This document shows positions 10,768-22,718 of a stretch of DNA of 64,000 bases, one piece after another. The notes below the pieces were generated by a model. The model did not search any database. It saw only the letters and a program-made list of their open reading frames with translations, and was not told the DNA's origin. The translations under genes were made by a program, and so were the position numbers. The stretch is from Fallopia convolvulus (Eukaryota > Streptophyta > Magnoliopsida > Caryophyllales > Polygonaceae), in assembly GCA_964016875.1 (NCBI GenBank), contig OZ024719.1, positions 65,667,224 through 65,731,223 of the forward strand. The letters are read 5' to 3'. Position 1 is the stretch's first letter; every line of letters starts with the position of its first letter.

Positions 10768-10956
10768 CAATGTTCTAAAAAAACGCTAGGTGAACCCTAA
10801 GTAGAGAGAGACTGCCTAGTGCCTAGGCGGCTTAAATAGACGCCTAGACGCCTAGACGATCTTGTAGGCAAGCTGAAAGGCTAGACAGGCTAGCACCTTC
10901 CAACGCCTAAGCGCGCAAAACCTAGACGGAACTAGGCGGAAATTTTTAGAACAATG
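10768..10956. mobile_element. Small MITE-like element rich in GCCTAGGCG words
   Basis: The ends are inverted: the left begins CAATGTTCTAAAAA and the right ends TTTTTAGAACAATG. The interior is built from CGCCTAGACG/CCTAGGCGG words. The flanks (GTGTAGGC left, ATGCAGGC right) are only 6/8 alike and do not sit symmetrically, so a target duplication is not proven. Likely hAT-type from its ends and length. Confidence 0.5.
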
Positions 10957-12447
10957 CATGCAGGCCTTGTTTTACAAAAAATAGAGGCAAAAGTACGTAT
11001 TTTTTATTTAAAATTAAATTATATTTTAAAACTCTTAAAATAGTGTATTTTTTTCTACTTTTTACACATGACAAATAAAACAATATTTTCCATCGAAGTA
11101 CTTTTTGCTCACAACAAAAACAAGCTCGTATAGGCTATAGGGCTTTCACCCTGCCCGACTTTAATGTCATTATTGTTTTTTTTGTAAAAGTTAAATGTAT
11201 TTGTTAAAGTTTTGTGTGTGAATATAATGTACAAGTCCATCAGTATTTATATGCGCATTAGGCCAACACATAAATCAAGTGGAGTTCCATTCTAAAACTA
11301 ATTGAATAGGAGTAAGACATGATGGCCAGTCCAATATAGACAAAGAATCGGGACTTAAACCCAACAAGTTTTAATACCATGTTAAAGTTCAGTTGTTCAA
11401 TATAAAGTGGGATCCACACATCTGTTCATACACATTTACGCATTAGACCCATCATATTAATTCGGTAAGATCTCGTCCTAAAACCAATTAACAATAGAAA
11501 AAATAATACAAAAATGTATATATTAAACACTTTTTTTTCTTTTTTTATCTCAACATTGTTCTTATGAAAACCATATTAAAAAAACGCCGACCCAACCTGG
11601 AAGTGAAGTTTATTCAATACACTCCCTCCGTTTTGTGAAACTTGTCTTTTTAATCATATTGTTTTGTTTCATATATAGAATATGTCCTTTTAGTTATTTT
11701 GGTTTCTACTTTACATATTTACCCTTGTAATTATTGATACGTTATTAGTAGTGGTTTTCAATAAAGTAAAAAAATAAATAATAAATGAGGGCATAATAAT
11801 ATTTTTGATAACTTTCGTAATCTACTATAGTAAAATACTAAAGCAAAACCCATGTTAGTGTAAAAACTTGTGTCACATGACAATTATTGAAAAAATTGTA
11901 GTAATTAAATTTAATTTGGGTCAAATTAAACATATAACCACTTTCCTACTTTCCTTTAACATATATCCACTCTCCCATTATCTATAACCTCCACGGCTCC
12001 ACATCTTTCTATGCTCCATCTCTATTTATAGCATTATCTATTTGATCATCATCCTCAAAGATAACATTTTGTTCTCCAAGCAAGTGGAAAAATAATCTCA
12101 TTCTTATCCTCTCTTTCACTTTTGGCAATTTACTCAACTCAGATTTCAAATTTGTTAAGCAATGTACATGCTCCCATTGATGAAGGATATATCGGTAGGT
12201 CTGGCTGATACCATGTAAAGTTTAGAGTTGAAGGCAGAAAAGATAATTCTGTATTGATTGATCTGACATACATTAATAGTGGTACAAGAGTATGCAATGC
12301 TTGTGAAATAGGAAAGTCATCCTAACCAGAATAAAATATAAACTGATCAAGGAAAGAGGGTAATACAAAATAAAAGATACACAAAGATATACATATATTA
12401 ACCAGCAGTGATTGATCAATGCACACTAAATAAGTTTTGAATCCATC
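10957..12447. other. Intergenic repeat-derived sequence
   Basis: No coding sequence was seen. An isolated Stowaway-like end (ACTCCCTCCGTTTTG) occurs near 11630 without a matching right end. The stretch 11220-11500 reads like decayed middle-repetitive plant sequence with phrases such as AAAACCAATTAACAATAG. The rest is AT-rich. Confidence 0.5.
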
Positions 12448-12816
12448 TGATACGCTACAATTATGCTGAGAGAATATATTAGGATATTAGGATAATTATT
12501 CATTGAGAGAATATTGTTATTTCCTTTTATTTAAGGCTTTAGTTTTATCTTTTAGTAATGATATATTTTTAATATTTCAACAATTAGGTTTTCCTTGTTA
12601 GCTAGAGATTAGAGTTATTATAAATACTCCTATTTTATACTCTAGAGAAACAATCAATCAGAAAGTAATTTTTCCTAAATCCTAATTCTCTATCTATCAA
12701 ACCTCTCTTTTGTCTTCTCTGCCTCATCTTTCTTCTGTCTCCAATTCTCAATCTTCCCTCTTGCTTCATTCATTGATTTGTTGAATTATTTAGTACCAGC
12801 TAATATTACCGTATCA
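12448..12816 (+). repeat. 5' LTR of the deleted gypsy-type element
   Basis: Direct repeat of 13541-13918 with TG...CA ends. It contains ATAAATACTCC, a TATA-like word, near 12620, followed by a pyrimidine-rich leader-like segment. Confidence 0.85.
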
Positions 12817-13540
12817 ACTGGTGCTTTCATCAGGAACTCGATCATGCCTTCAGATCCGTGAGTTTGGGCGATACCACGATCGCAACGCTCGTTGAGATTC
12901 GTGAGATGTTAGTGAAATTGAAAAATGACGTTCAAAAGGGGCGTCGTGATCTGGAGATTGAACGTCGGCGGACGGCTCGGTTGACTCAACAGACATATCA
13001 GCTTTTTTCCATCCTCGGAAATCCCTCTCGAAGATGCGAACGCATCCCCGGTAACAAGCCCAACGCCCTCGGTAACCAGCTCCGCGACCGCGGCCACCAG
13101 CCCCTCACCCACGACCACCACTCCTGCCCTCGGTACCGAACCAGTGGAGGTCGTTACCGACCCGGGTACCAAACCGAATGAGGTCGTTACCGACCCGGCC
13201 CCGTGCCTCGCGCCTACTGCTTGCCCACGTCTACTGCCACCGCGTTGTCTAGAAATTTTGGCCCCGACGTCTTCTTTTCCTGCGTATGAACTTCATCGGC
13301 CATATGTGAGCATGACCCATTGCTTAGTTGTTTGTTGACGTTTTGCTTCACAACAGGTGTTCGAAGAAATGCCTATTCGAAAGTTCATTGCTTATGCTGA
13401 AATTATTCCAGTGAGTAACGCTAGGCTACATTTGGGTAATCAGGTTTTCGACCCCGGAGGATTATGGTAAACTGGTATGAGTCCTCAGTCTTTCCCGGAT
13501 TTCCGACTTGAGGACAAGTCGATTGTCAATCGGGGATAAT
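12817..13540 (+). pseudogene. gag-like remnant between the gypsy-type LTRs
   Basis: The frame at 12858-13181 begins VSLGDTTIATLVEIREM and carries a charged helical stretch (KNDVQKGRRDLEIERRRTAR) like the N-terminal coiled region of gypsy gag proteins. It then turns into a Pro/Thr-rich repeat with the recurring phrase EVVTDP. No capsid, zinc knuckle, protease or polymerase motif is present. Near 13440-13530 a remnant reminiscent of a gypsy pol C-terminus is followed by the polypurine region. Confidence 0.5.
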
Positions 13541-13918
13541 TGATACGCTACAATTATGATGAGAGAATATATTAGGATATTAGGATAATTATTCATTGAG
13601 AGAATATTGTATTTCCTTTTATTTAGGGCTTTAGTTTTATCTTTTAGTAATGATATATTTTTAATATTTCATCAATTAGGTTTTCCTTGTTAGCTAGATA
13701 TTAGAGTTATTGTAAATACTCCTATTTTGTATTCTAGAGAAACAATCAATCAATTTTTTTCCCCTAAACCCTAATTCTCTATCTATCAAACCTCTCTTCT
13801 GTCTTCTCTGCCTCGTCTTTCTATATCGTCTTTCTTCTGCCTCCAATTCTCAATTTTCTCTCTTGCTTCATTCATTGATCTGTTGAACTATTTGGTACTG
13901 GCTAATATTACCGTATCA
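13541..13918 (+). repeat. 3' LTR of the deleted gypsy-type element
   Basis: Direct repeat of 12448-12816, ending CCGTATCA at 13918. Differences include a longer CTATATCGTC-containing segment near 13825. Confidence 0.85.
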
Positions 13919-14175
13919 CCGGCCATCCTATATTATCATTGATTTGAATACTTGTACTGTAATATCTTTTTTTCTTGGATTTGGGATTTTTAGTTACTAA
14001 GTCATCCTTATTTTATTTTTGGATAAGATAGAAAAATCATAAAAAGAAATTGTATTTTCTATTATTATCCGTACATAGTATTGGATCAAGATCAACCGTT
14101 AATGTATAAATTGCTAAGAAAAAAAGTTTCAAGAAACTAAGGGTGAAATTTGGTGGCATGCCAGGTGAGCAAGGC

Positions 14176-15098
14176 TGTTGGATACTGGTACCATGGGAAC
14201 AGACACTGTTACCATGGGTACAGTACCGATCGTTCCCTTGTGTTTTGATAATGACAAACTCTAAGAGATTTGATGGGTTGTATGTTTCCATAGTAATTTC
14301 AGGTAATACAAAAGTATGGAAGCAGGAATGAGTTGACGCTGATGTGAGGGAACAGCGTCTGCGCTTGAGGGAACAGCAGCGTCTGCGCTTAGACAAATTC
14401 TAAATAAGGAAAGCGCGTCCTTTCAACTTTGGAAGATTTGATTCTCGGAGATTTGACAGCTGGAATAGTTGGTTATTAGAAGATAATATCTAAAGATAAA
14501 ATTGGAATCATATCTCACCAAATTGGGAGTAGCTTGTGACGCAAGGAGAAGATCTCTAGGTTAAGGAAAGATTTCATGGAATATTATATTGCGAATCAGT
14601 TTGTAGAAGATATTTTAGGTGGAAAAATATTATTTCGTGGCAAGGAAATAATATTATATCAGATCCAAGTATCTTCTATAAATAAGAGTTCAGTTTAGGT
14701 TTTCTATTGACCGATCTCGACCGATCTCCATAGAGTATCGAGCAGCAGAGCATTCAAGTGCCATTGAAGCTTCGTGAAGGTGTTAAGTAAGTTGTTGCTA
14801 GGGTTTTTAGGTCTTCTTAGATTATTATCTTTTCGTGCTTAGGCTGAGAAGTTAGGGTTTGATAGATCTAGGGTCTAAAGATTAGACTAGATTATCTTGG
14901 AGTCCCTACTTGCCCTTGTAGCTCGTGAAAGAATTAATAATATAAGAAGTCATTTGAAATCCTCTAAGGAGGTAGTGGTTTTACTCGTTCAACTAGTTGG
15001 TTGATCGAGGTTTCCACTCTAAGAGGTCGTGTCAAACTGTTACCTGCATAACTGTATTTATTTCCGCTGCCCAGTTCACTGACACACTCGTTCCAACA
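14176..15098 (+). repeat. 5' LTR of element B
   Basis: 923 bp, starting TGTTGGATACTGG. It is nearly identical to 19363-20313 but lacks about 29 bp near its right end (a GTTCCCGTGGGAAC-containing segment present in the 3' copy). Near the start are inverted words GGTACCATGGGAACA and CCATGGGTAC. A splice-donor-like GTAAGT is at 14787-14792. Frames inside (for example 14037-14396) are not genes. Confidence 0.93.
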
Positions 15099-15100
15099 AT

Positions 15101-15112
15101 TGGTATCAGAGC
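15101..15112 (+). other. Primer-binding site of element B (tRNA-iMet type)
   Basis: TGGTATCAGAGC, two bases after the left LTR, identical to the site in element A. Confidence 0.9.
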
Positions 15113-15152
15113 AGGTTTGCTCTAGATAGTGTGTTCATTGCAGGACAACAAG

Positions 15153-17181
15153 ATGAGCCCTAACAGTCACTATGATGTTGGTATCAACAACAACAAGCCA
15201 CCTTTGCTGAAGGATGGAGAATACCAACACTGGAAGATTCTGTTTGCCTACTGGATTTGAAGCAATGATTATCAGGCATGGTGTACCATTGAAGATGGCG
15301 ACTATGAGGTTCCCGCTACTAAGAAAGACAACAAGAAGGATTGGGGACCCACTGAATACCAAGGCAAGAATGTATCTGATGAATGCCCTTGGAAGTGAAG
15401 ATATGCAGAAGGTTGTTAATGTCAAGGATGCCAAGAGCATGTGGGCTGCAATCGAGCAGATGCATGTAGGAAGCGAGGATCTTCACAAGAGTCATCTTCA
15501 TGACGCCAAACGAGACTTCTTCAACTTCGAAATCAAAGAAGATGAAACCGTCTCAGCCTATCAATCAAGGTTTGAGACACTGGTTAGTCGGCTGGATGCT
15601 CTAGGAGTTGATGAAAAAATCATTGACCACGAAGAGAGAGTTCTTAGGGTCATCAATGGACTTCACCCCAAGTATGCCTATACCAGGGGTTTGCTCAAGG
15701 AAAATCCCTTAACAAAGGTTTCAACTATGCATGAGGTGTTTGGGAAAATCAAAGACTATGAGAAATATCATGTCAATGCTGAACCTGGCAATACTTCAAG
15801 CAAGGGAATAGCTTTAAAGATTGAGAAGGCATATGATAATGTCAAAGCTGAGAAGGAAGAGTATGAAGATGACAATGATGAAGAAACAACCATCATTACT
15901 CGAGCCATGCGAAATCTCTACAATAAAGGAAAGGCTCGAGGCAGTCGTGACTGTGGGAACAGTAGAGATAGAGGAGACTTCAAGGATATAACATGTTACA
16001 AGTGTCAGGAGAAGGGGCACTATGCAAAGTATTGTTCCCGAGGTAACGATTTTGAAAAAGACAAAAAGGAGGTTTGTGTTGCAGCATGGGACAACGACTC
16101 TGAAGATGAACCTGAGTCTTGGACAACTTCAAACATGTGTGCCATGACCATCCAAACGAAGACAGTCGACCAAGAGGTAAACCACGAACAATTTCTTGAT
16201 ACTCTTGACTCTAGTAGTAGATCTGATCTTGTTAAACTTCTGAAAAGAATGTATGATGAAAATCTAGGTTTACAAGATGACTTGAATAATGCTGAGGAAC
16301 AATGTTATAATCTGAAAAAGAAAATGGTTGTTCCCACTGAAGGTGTTACTGTTCCCTGTAAGACTTGTGGTCCCTTGAGAGAAGAAATTGACTCTCTTCG
16401 AGAGGTTAACAATTCTCTTAGATCTGATTTACTAGAACTTGAGATAGAAAGAGATAAACTTTTAAAGGAAAAGGAGAAAAATGAAACAAAGTTTTGTCCC
16501 TCTAGACATGGAATAGGTTATGTCTCGGGAGATGATGAGCATACACCTGATGTTCCCATTCCTCAAATGCTAGAAAATAAGGATAGAGAGATTCAGAGTC
16601 TTAGGGATAAGAATACTCATCTAGAACAAAGGCTAAAAACTTTGGAGAGTGGAAACACTGGGTAAAAGGATTGGTGCACTGATCAAATTGCTCATAAAAT
16701 CTTTATAAAACAATCTTTAGGTAATGAACCCAAAGACTTGAATGTTGACCGTGTTAAGGAGAGAAGGCTTCAAAAACCTCATCCTAAGTACTATCTTGGC
16801 ATGTACTATCAATTCTGTAGGCAGTGTGGCAAGAAAGGTCATGATCACACTAAGTGTAAGAAGGCCCAAATCTATCAAAACTATCAAAAAAATCAAGGGA
16901 ACAAGTCTTACAACCAGAATGGTAACAATGGTCAAAACAAGAAAAGAAATAATCGTCACCACTGGGAAGGGAACAGTAACCGGTGGAAACAGAACTCATA
17001 CTCTCCACCTGTTCAAGATAATAGCTTTGTTTCAAAAAGTGTTAAGAAAAATCATGAAAAACAAAGTCGAAGCAATGATGTTAATCTAAATGAATATTTT
17101 GTTGCTAGTCCTCAGGAACATAAACGTTTTTATCCTAACCGACCCAAAAAGGCAATGCTTGCCTGGGTCGTGAAGCCTTGA
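15153..17181 (+). pseudogene. gag of element B, broken by two stops and a frameshift
   Basis: The first ATG after the primer site is at 15153 (MSPNSHYDVG). The frame hits TGA at 15258-15260, and the conserved protein moves to another frame near 15350. From there it reads through a UBN2-type capsid region (ARMYLMNALGSEDMQKVV ... SRFETLVSRLDALG ... RVINGLHPKYAYT), a good zinc knuckle CYKCQEKGHYAKYC, acidic and coiled-coil segments, a TAA at 16663-16665, and then in the same frame a second knuckle CRQCGKKGHDHTKC and a basic Asn-rich tail. It ends with TGA at 17179-17181. Both zinc knuckles keep all Cys/His residues, unlike element A. Confidence 0.88.
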
Positions 17182-18132
17182 GTTGCTCTTTTGTAGGATG
17201 AAGTGAGGGGGAACGACAAGTGGTATGTAGAGAACTTGTTTCCATACCACGTGACAAGAAACAACAAGAATCTATCCTCACTTCATAAAAATCACTAGAG
17301 GAAGCATTTCCTTTGGTGAAAAACGACAAGGAGCAATTACAAGAACAAGCAAAGCTAAACTATATGATCACATCAAGGTAAGAAAGGTAAGGCTGGTCAA
17401 TAATCTTGGTTATAATCATATGAATGTTGCATAGATCTGGTCCCAGGGGAACAACAAAAATGTTTTCTCAAGAGAGCGTATTGTGGAGAATAAAAGGATC
17501 CAGAGGATAATATTGAGATGATGATGATGAGACCAGTGAACCATTGGATGCTTTCAGCAATGGGAACAATACTACAAACTTTGGATGTAACATGAGTAGT
17601 TCCCAGGGAAACAATGATGATATTGTTGATACCACGAAAGTTCTTGACAATGTTCGTGACATTTTAACTGATCCCACTTCAAATCCCGAAGAAGCGCTTG
17701 GTGCCACTCCAACAAAGGACTTTGTGACCTATGTTGGAGGGGAACCATGCGTTCGGGGGGAAGAGGCGGGATTAAAGTCAATTTGATGTCACGAAAACTC
17801 AAGTCAAGAACTAGCAACAAGAAGCAATGAAACCACCACAATTGAGGGCTATAAGGTGGAATGAAGCATTCAAAGGAAAGAAGATGGAACGACAACCTGT
17901 GTCGTTGTTACCGAAGGAACAATCCCAGAAGGAACAATCCAGGTAAGTATTTCTAATCTTATTCTTGATTTCTGTTGTGATTAGATCTTTGTTCCATAGA
18001 ATTGCATGCATCCATGAGAGTCTTTAGATGTTTCTATGTTGGGTTGAAAACCAAGTTGATGATATCCTTACCAAAGCATTTGACAGAAAACCCTACGAGC
18101 ATTTGAGGATGCTCATAGGAACAATACCTTGA
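17182..18132 (+). pseudogene. Decayed pol remnant of element B
   Basis: The beginning corresponds to the protease region of element A (GATGAAGTGAGGGGGAACG against GTTGAAGTGAGGGGGAACG) but the catalytic DSG is lost and stops abound. Around 17480-17760 lies Ser/Asp-rich sequence similar to the integrase-RT linker. At about 18045-18132 the end of RNase H is recognisable (QVDDILTKAFDRKPYEHLRM). Integrase core, RT and most of RNase H are deleted. A pyrimidine tract ending TTTTGTAG lies just before the pol start, as in element A. Confidence 0.8.
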
Positions 18133-19120
18133 ACTTGCAAGTCCCGGTCCATTATTCCCTCAATGATTGGCTAAGATGATCAAAACTATATAGGGAACGA
18201 TGATTTCAGTTGTTTGTTTTTCTGATTATTATGTCTTATGGTGATATGCTTGGTGAAGTGCACATCCTTTCATGATTACATGCATGTAATTTCAAAAAAA
18301 TGTCATGGAACAGTAGCATAAGCATAAAAGCACTTCTTTTTAGCTCAAAACGACCAACTTGATCTATGTTATCCCTCATTATAAGCCGAAATGATAATTG
18401 GTCGTACAACCATCCTAAGCCATAGTCCAAGTAAACGTTTCCTATGAGCTTGATTTTTTTTTACTCCCCAACGGGACTCAATTACTTGGACTACTAAATG
18501 TTCCCTACCATGTTTTGTTTGTTTGGATATGCTATTTTTGTCTTTGACCCTCTTGCTATCCAAACCAGCCTTTTCATTCCATTCATGATGATGAGGAAGG
18601 GAACAATGATTCTCAAAGTTGAAAACAAAAGAGAAAAGGGAATGTGGTTTGAAGGTGGAGTAAAAGAAGTTGAGTGGCTAAGCATGCGCCAAAGAAAAGA
18701 AAAAAAAAGAAAAGAAAAGAAAAGAAAAGAAAGAAAAATGAAAGAAAAGTGATCTTCAAAGATTCTTGGTCAAAGAATTTAAAGGGGATAAGGGAACAAT
18801 AAGAGAAAAGAGCCAAATGAAGTGGGATATGATTTTGGAGGTGCAAATCAAAGATAGTGAGAATAAGAATCTCTAACTCAAAATCATGAATGGATCCCTC
18901 TTTCTCCCTTTAGCCGTCATTTCCTCCACTAAAAGGTTTTCTTTTGATGTTTTTGGTGTTTTGCTTACTGTTCCCGTGACTACCTATGATCTTACTTTGC
19001 TATGTGTCTGTGATGGTTATGTAATCTTTGCCCAAATGTTACAATGGCAACTTTATGATGATGAGTTTAAATTCTGTGCATTGTTCCATCAGTATGGTTT
19101 TTTTTTTATCATTTGATGAT
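18133..19120 (+). other. 3' non-coding region of element B
   Basis: It shares blocks with the post-pol spacer of element A (ATTATTCCCTCAATG near 18150, CCAACTTGATCTATGTTATC near 18352, AAGCCGAAATGAT near 18383). An A-rich GAAAA microsatellite lies at about 18694-18750. No ORF of the envelope-like type is present. Confidence 0.65.
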
Positions 19121-19362
19121 GCCAAAAGGGGGAAGTATGGAAAATTGCAGAGATGCGCTTGTTTATTGGTTCAGAATACAATTCTCTAGGGAACGGTTCA
19201 AAAGCTGAGGGGGAACAACATCACTTGGTTGTTCGTATGGTAAAGTCCTATTAAGGGGGAATATTTGTTTGTTTCATACACATGGTGTGTCTGTTTATCA
19301 ACTTCATAGATGATAGGGCAATTTTTGTGGTATTAGTTTGTCATCATCAAAAAGGGGGAAAT
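19121..19362 (+). other. Multiple polypurine tracts of element B
   Basis: CAAAAGGGGGAAG near 19123, GCTGAGGGGGAAC near 19204, TTAAGGGGGA at 19251 and AAAAAGGGGGAAAT directly before the LTR. Number, order and neighbouring words (GCAGAGATGCG after the first tract) match element A. Confidence 0.75.
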
Positions 19363-20313
19363 TGTTGGATATTGGTACCATGGGAACAGACACTGTTACC
19401 ATGGGTACAGTACCGATCGTTCCCTTGTGTTTTGATAATGACAAACTCTAAGAGATTTGATGGGTTGTATGTTTCCATAGTAATTTCAGGTAATACAAAA
19501 GTATGGAAGCAGGAATGAGTTGACGCTGATATGAGGGAACAGCGTCTGCGCTTGAGGGAACAGCAGCGTCTGCGCTTAGACAAATTCTAAATAAGGAAAG
19601 CGCGTCCTTTCAACTTTGGAAGATTTGATTCTCGGAGATTTGACAGCTGGAATAGTTGGTTATTAGAAGATAATATCTAAAGATAAAATCGGAATCATAT
19701 CTCACCAAATTGGGAGTAGCTTGTGACGCAAGGAGAAGATCTCTAGGTTAAGGAAAGATTTCATGGAATATTATATTGCGAATCAGTTTGTAGAAGATAT
19801 TTTAGGTGGAAAAATATTATTTCGTGGCAAGAAAATAATATTATATCAGATCCAAGTATCTTCTATAAATAAGAGTTCAGTTTAGGTTTTCTATTGACCG
19901 ATCTCGACCGATCTCCATAGATATCGAGCAGCAGAGCATTCAAGTGCCATTGAAGCTTCGTGAAGGTGTTAAGTAAGTTGTTGCTAGGGTTTTTAGGTCT
20001 TCTTACATTATTATCTTTTCGTGCTTAGGCTGAGAAGTTAGGGTTTGATAGATCTAGGGTCTAGAGATTAGACTAGATTATCTTGGAGTCCCTACTTGCC
20101 CTTGTAGCTCGTGAAAGAATTAATAATATAAGAAGTCATTTGAAATCCTCTAAGGAGGTAGTGGTTTTACTCGTTCAACTAATTGGTTGATCGAGGTTTC
20201 CACTCTAAGAGGTCGTGTCAAACTGTTATCTGCATAACTGTATTTATTTCCGCTGCCCAGTTCATTGTTCCCGTGGGAACAGTGTGTATATTACTAACAC
20301 ACTCGTTCCAACA
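19363..20313 (+). repeat. 3' LTR of element B
   Basis: 951 bp, starting TGTTGGATATTGG and ending TTCCAACA, followed by the target duplication AAGGC. Confidence 0.93.
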
Positions 20314-20318
20314 AAGGC

Positions 20319-21652
20319 TATTGCAGCTGACGTCAACCGGAAGTGAAGTGATCAAAGCGAACATTTTACATATGTTCAGTGATCCAACTTTGGGCCCATT
20401 AAATGCACAAAAGAAATGAACAAATTTAATTAAGATGAAGGGGGTAGCTAGACTGCCCCGGCCCATTTATAAGTGAAACATTTTACATGTGTTGCTTTCG
20501 ATCTCTTGCCAACCCCCCCACAACTTTACTACATTAACTGATTAGGTCGAAGCCTGAGTAGTTGTTACTTTCGGGTTAGACGTACGTTACGTATTATCCA
20601 CGTTTATACCACGTATAGGTACGTATCTCTAGAACATACGCATGTGACGTAGAGTTTCAAAAATATAAATCAAAAGAAGACACAAGCTAGTGGAGCTGGG
20701 TAGATTGAGTGGTAGATCGATGAGAAGATGCAAATGCATGCAATATCTATGTATTATTTAATTAAAGATTAAGCTTAATTAGTGATATAACGTACTCATG
20801 TGTTTTCTAAGAGGACATCCCACCATTTTTATGCACTCTTGTCTATCTCTCTCGTCTAGATAGAATTAAGAACATGGTTTTTCATGCTCTCCAATCTCCC
20901 TTCTTTTCTACTATATAATAATGATCGATAAAGAAGATAGCCATAATCAGTGACGGATACAGGAGTATTGAAAAGGGGAGACGAACTTTAGACTGATCAA
21001 AGTAGTTTAATATATCAAACTATTATTTAAAAGTTAACATCCAACAAATTAAGCTAGTTTAATCATCAAGTGAAAAGATGAACTAATTTTACATGACTCT
21101 GAACAAGAAGAAATTATTTAATCTTGTTTTTTCAAACCTATATCCCGAGAGCATAAGATATGCAATTTTTAATTATAAATTAATTATGGATTTTGTATTT
21201 AGAATTTTTTAACTATATTTAGAATTTTGTAAGATAAAAATGTCCCATTTTATGTAGATTTATAAATAGGGGGTGATTTATTGATAATTTCTAAAGTTAA
21301 TGGGTGGGGTCTATTAATTTAGATAATTAAATAGAGAGAGATCTTAATTAGTTGATGATCTTACTTTTTAGTGTAACTAAAATTGATGATCTATATCCTG
21401 AAATTTGAGTGGAGAGCTAAGTGCTAATAGTGCGCTTGCACATGACAAGATTGAATCATTGAAATTGACGTGAATTCAAAGTCCGATCAAATCTATATGG
21501 AAGTCGGATCTTCGACGAACAGGATCTAGAGTTGTATAAGAATCCAACAGGCGACGAGACGGTATGGGACTCTAGGGACAATGATTTAGAGCCATCGAGT
21601 AGAAATAGCAAGCGAATGTTAATGGATCGTCTTCCCTCGGTCATTGCCATCC
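20319..21652. other. AT-rich intergenic sequence
   Basis: No gene or mobile element could be recognised. 20580-20650 is rich in TACGT words. Around 21470-21640 the composition is less AT-rich, but no reading frame there looks like a protein family. Confidence 0.5.
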
Positions 21653-21660
21653 CTAATGGC

Positions 21661-21937
21661 TAAATGGGTCAAGTCGGGTCGACCCGAAATCCGTAAAAAA
21701 AAAATTATTTTTGATTTGTGACCTGCCTCATGGGTCGCGGGCCTAAAAGTATAAAAATATATATTTTTAAAAATATTGTGGGTCGCGGGTTTAACCCGAT
21801 TCGACCCGCGACCTGTAAAATAAAAAAAATTGACTTTTAACTTGACCCGCATGGGTTGTGGGTCGGCCTGCAACCCGTAAATTACGAGTCGGTCAATGCG
21901 GGTCGTGGGCGACCCGAGCCGTCGTTGAACATCCCTA
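21661..21937. mobile_element. hAT-like MITE with GGGTCGGGTCGACCC-type interior
   Basis: A GC-rich interior of GACCCG/CGGGTC words around an AT-rich core ends in GTTGAACATCCCTA (reverse complement TAGGGATGTTCAAC, a hAT-type end). The putative 8-bp flanks CTAATGGC and CTAATCAT agree at five positions only, so the left border is uncertain. Confidence 0.5.
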
Positions 21938-22004
21938 CTAATCATAGAACAGAGGGAGTATTATTTTAACGAATTTTACAAGCGAATAAAATCAAAACCC
22001 TGTT

Positions 22005-22718
22005 CATTAGTCCAATTAACCACCCTTTATATTACACTTTTTTGGGTAGAAACCCTTTATATTACACCTGTTACAATTAAGCATTCTTTATATTTTTTCT
22101 ACACTTAACCACCCCTTATTTGTAAATATGTGCATTTAACCATCCATTTTATGAAAAAACATTATTTTCGTGAAGTAAAGTAAATTACATTTTTGTCCTT
22201 CTTTTTTAATTTTAATTTTTAATAAATAAAAGAATTTAGGAATAAATTGAACTTAGAATGTCATTATCATTGGATTTCAGCCTATATCTCAACCTTTTGA
22301 GTCTCGAGTCATTGTCCATCAACTTAGACACGATCGACTCCAAGGGACGCTCAAAGTCGTCAGAATCAAATTCAAAACCCATGGTCTTTGCATCGGCGAA
22401 GTCGTGGTTTCTTCTATTTGGATGTAGAGAATGAATTATTGTAGAGGAAATTAGTTCAAGGTTGCAAAAATTGGCGTATTGGAACTAGAAAGTGTCAATT
22501 ATGATTTTTCTTTTATTTATTGTAAATAAAATGTAAAAAGAAAGGAAAAAATAACGTAATTTACTTTACTTAACGGAGAAAAATGATATTTTCGTTAAAA
22601 TAGGTGGTTAAATGCACATAATTATAAATAAGTGGTGATTAAGTGTAGAAAAAAATATAAAGAATAGTTAATTACAATACGTGTAAAATAAAAGGTGATT
22701 AAATGTAATTTTTCCAAA
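22005..22718. mobile_element. Long-terminal-inverted-repeat (MULE-like) element with a captured coding fragment
   Basis: The two ends form an inverted repeat of roughly 180 bp: left words CTACACTTAACCACC, TGTGCATTTAACCA and GAAGTAAAGTAAATTAC recur as reverse complements at about 22540-22715. The long inverted ends with an unrelated 330-bp centre fit a Mutator-like or foldback element. The centre is less AT-rich and holds a short open frame on the minus strand. A 9-bp target duplication was not identified. Confidence 0.6.
22236..22382 (-). CDS. 48-aa ORF inside the MULE-like element
   Basis: ATG at 22382 to TAA at 22236. It begins MGFEFDSDDFERPLESIVSK and continues with a very basic and Asp/Asn-rich helix-like stretch. 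No family is recognised. The composition contrasts with the AT-rich inverted repeats around it, which suggests a captured gene fragment rather than transposase. Expression is unknown. Confidence 0.25.
   Translation of the reverse strand: MGFEFDSDDFERPLESIVSKLMDNDSRLKRLRYRLKSNDNDILSSIYS

Larger units (their letters stand above)
12448..13918 (+). mobile_element. Internally deleted Ty3/gypsy-type LTR element
   Basis: Two LTRs of 369 and 378 bp (12448-12816, 13541-13918) begin TGATACGCTACAATTATG and end ACCGTATCA. They flank about 720 bp. Immediately after the left LTR is CTGGTGCTTTCATC, probably a primer site of a type seen in gypsy elements. Before the right LTR the words GACTTGAGGACAAGTC and CGGGGATAAT resemble the end of a gypsy pol and its polypurine tract. 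All pol domains are gone. No matching 5-bp target duplication was found. Confidence 0.8.
14176..20313 (+). mobile_element. Sirevirus-like Copia LTR retrotransposon, pol-deleted (element B)
   Basis: LTRs 14176-15098 and 19363-20313 start TGTTGGATA and end TTCCAACA, with an exact 5-bp target duplication AAGGC on both sides (14171-14175 and 20314-20318). The primer site matches initiator-Met tRNA. The coding part retains a broken gag, a decayed protease region, an integrase-to-RT linker remnant and the last residues of RNase H; integrase core and RT are deleted. The envelope-like ORF of element A is absent. Conserved spacer blocks and four polypurine tracts show that it belongs to the same lineage as element A, but the LTRs are of a different family. 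Confidence 0.92.

Noticed and set aside
12448..13918. 5-bp target duplication of the gypsy-type element
   Set aside because: CCATC before the left LTR is not found directly after the right LTR (CCGGC); the similar CCATC lies four bases further on, so it was not accepted.
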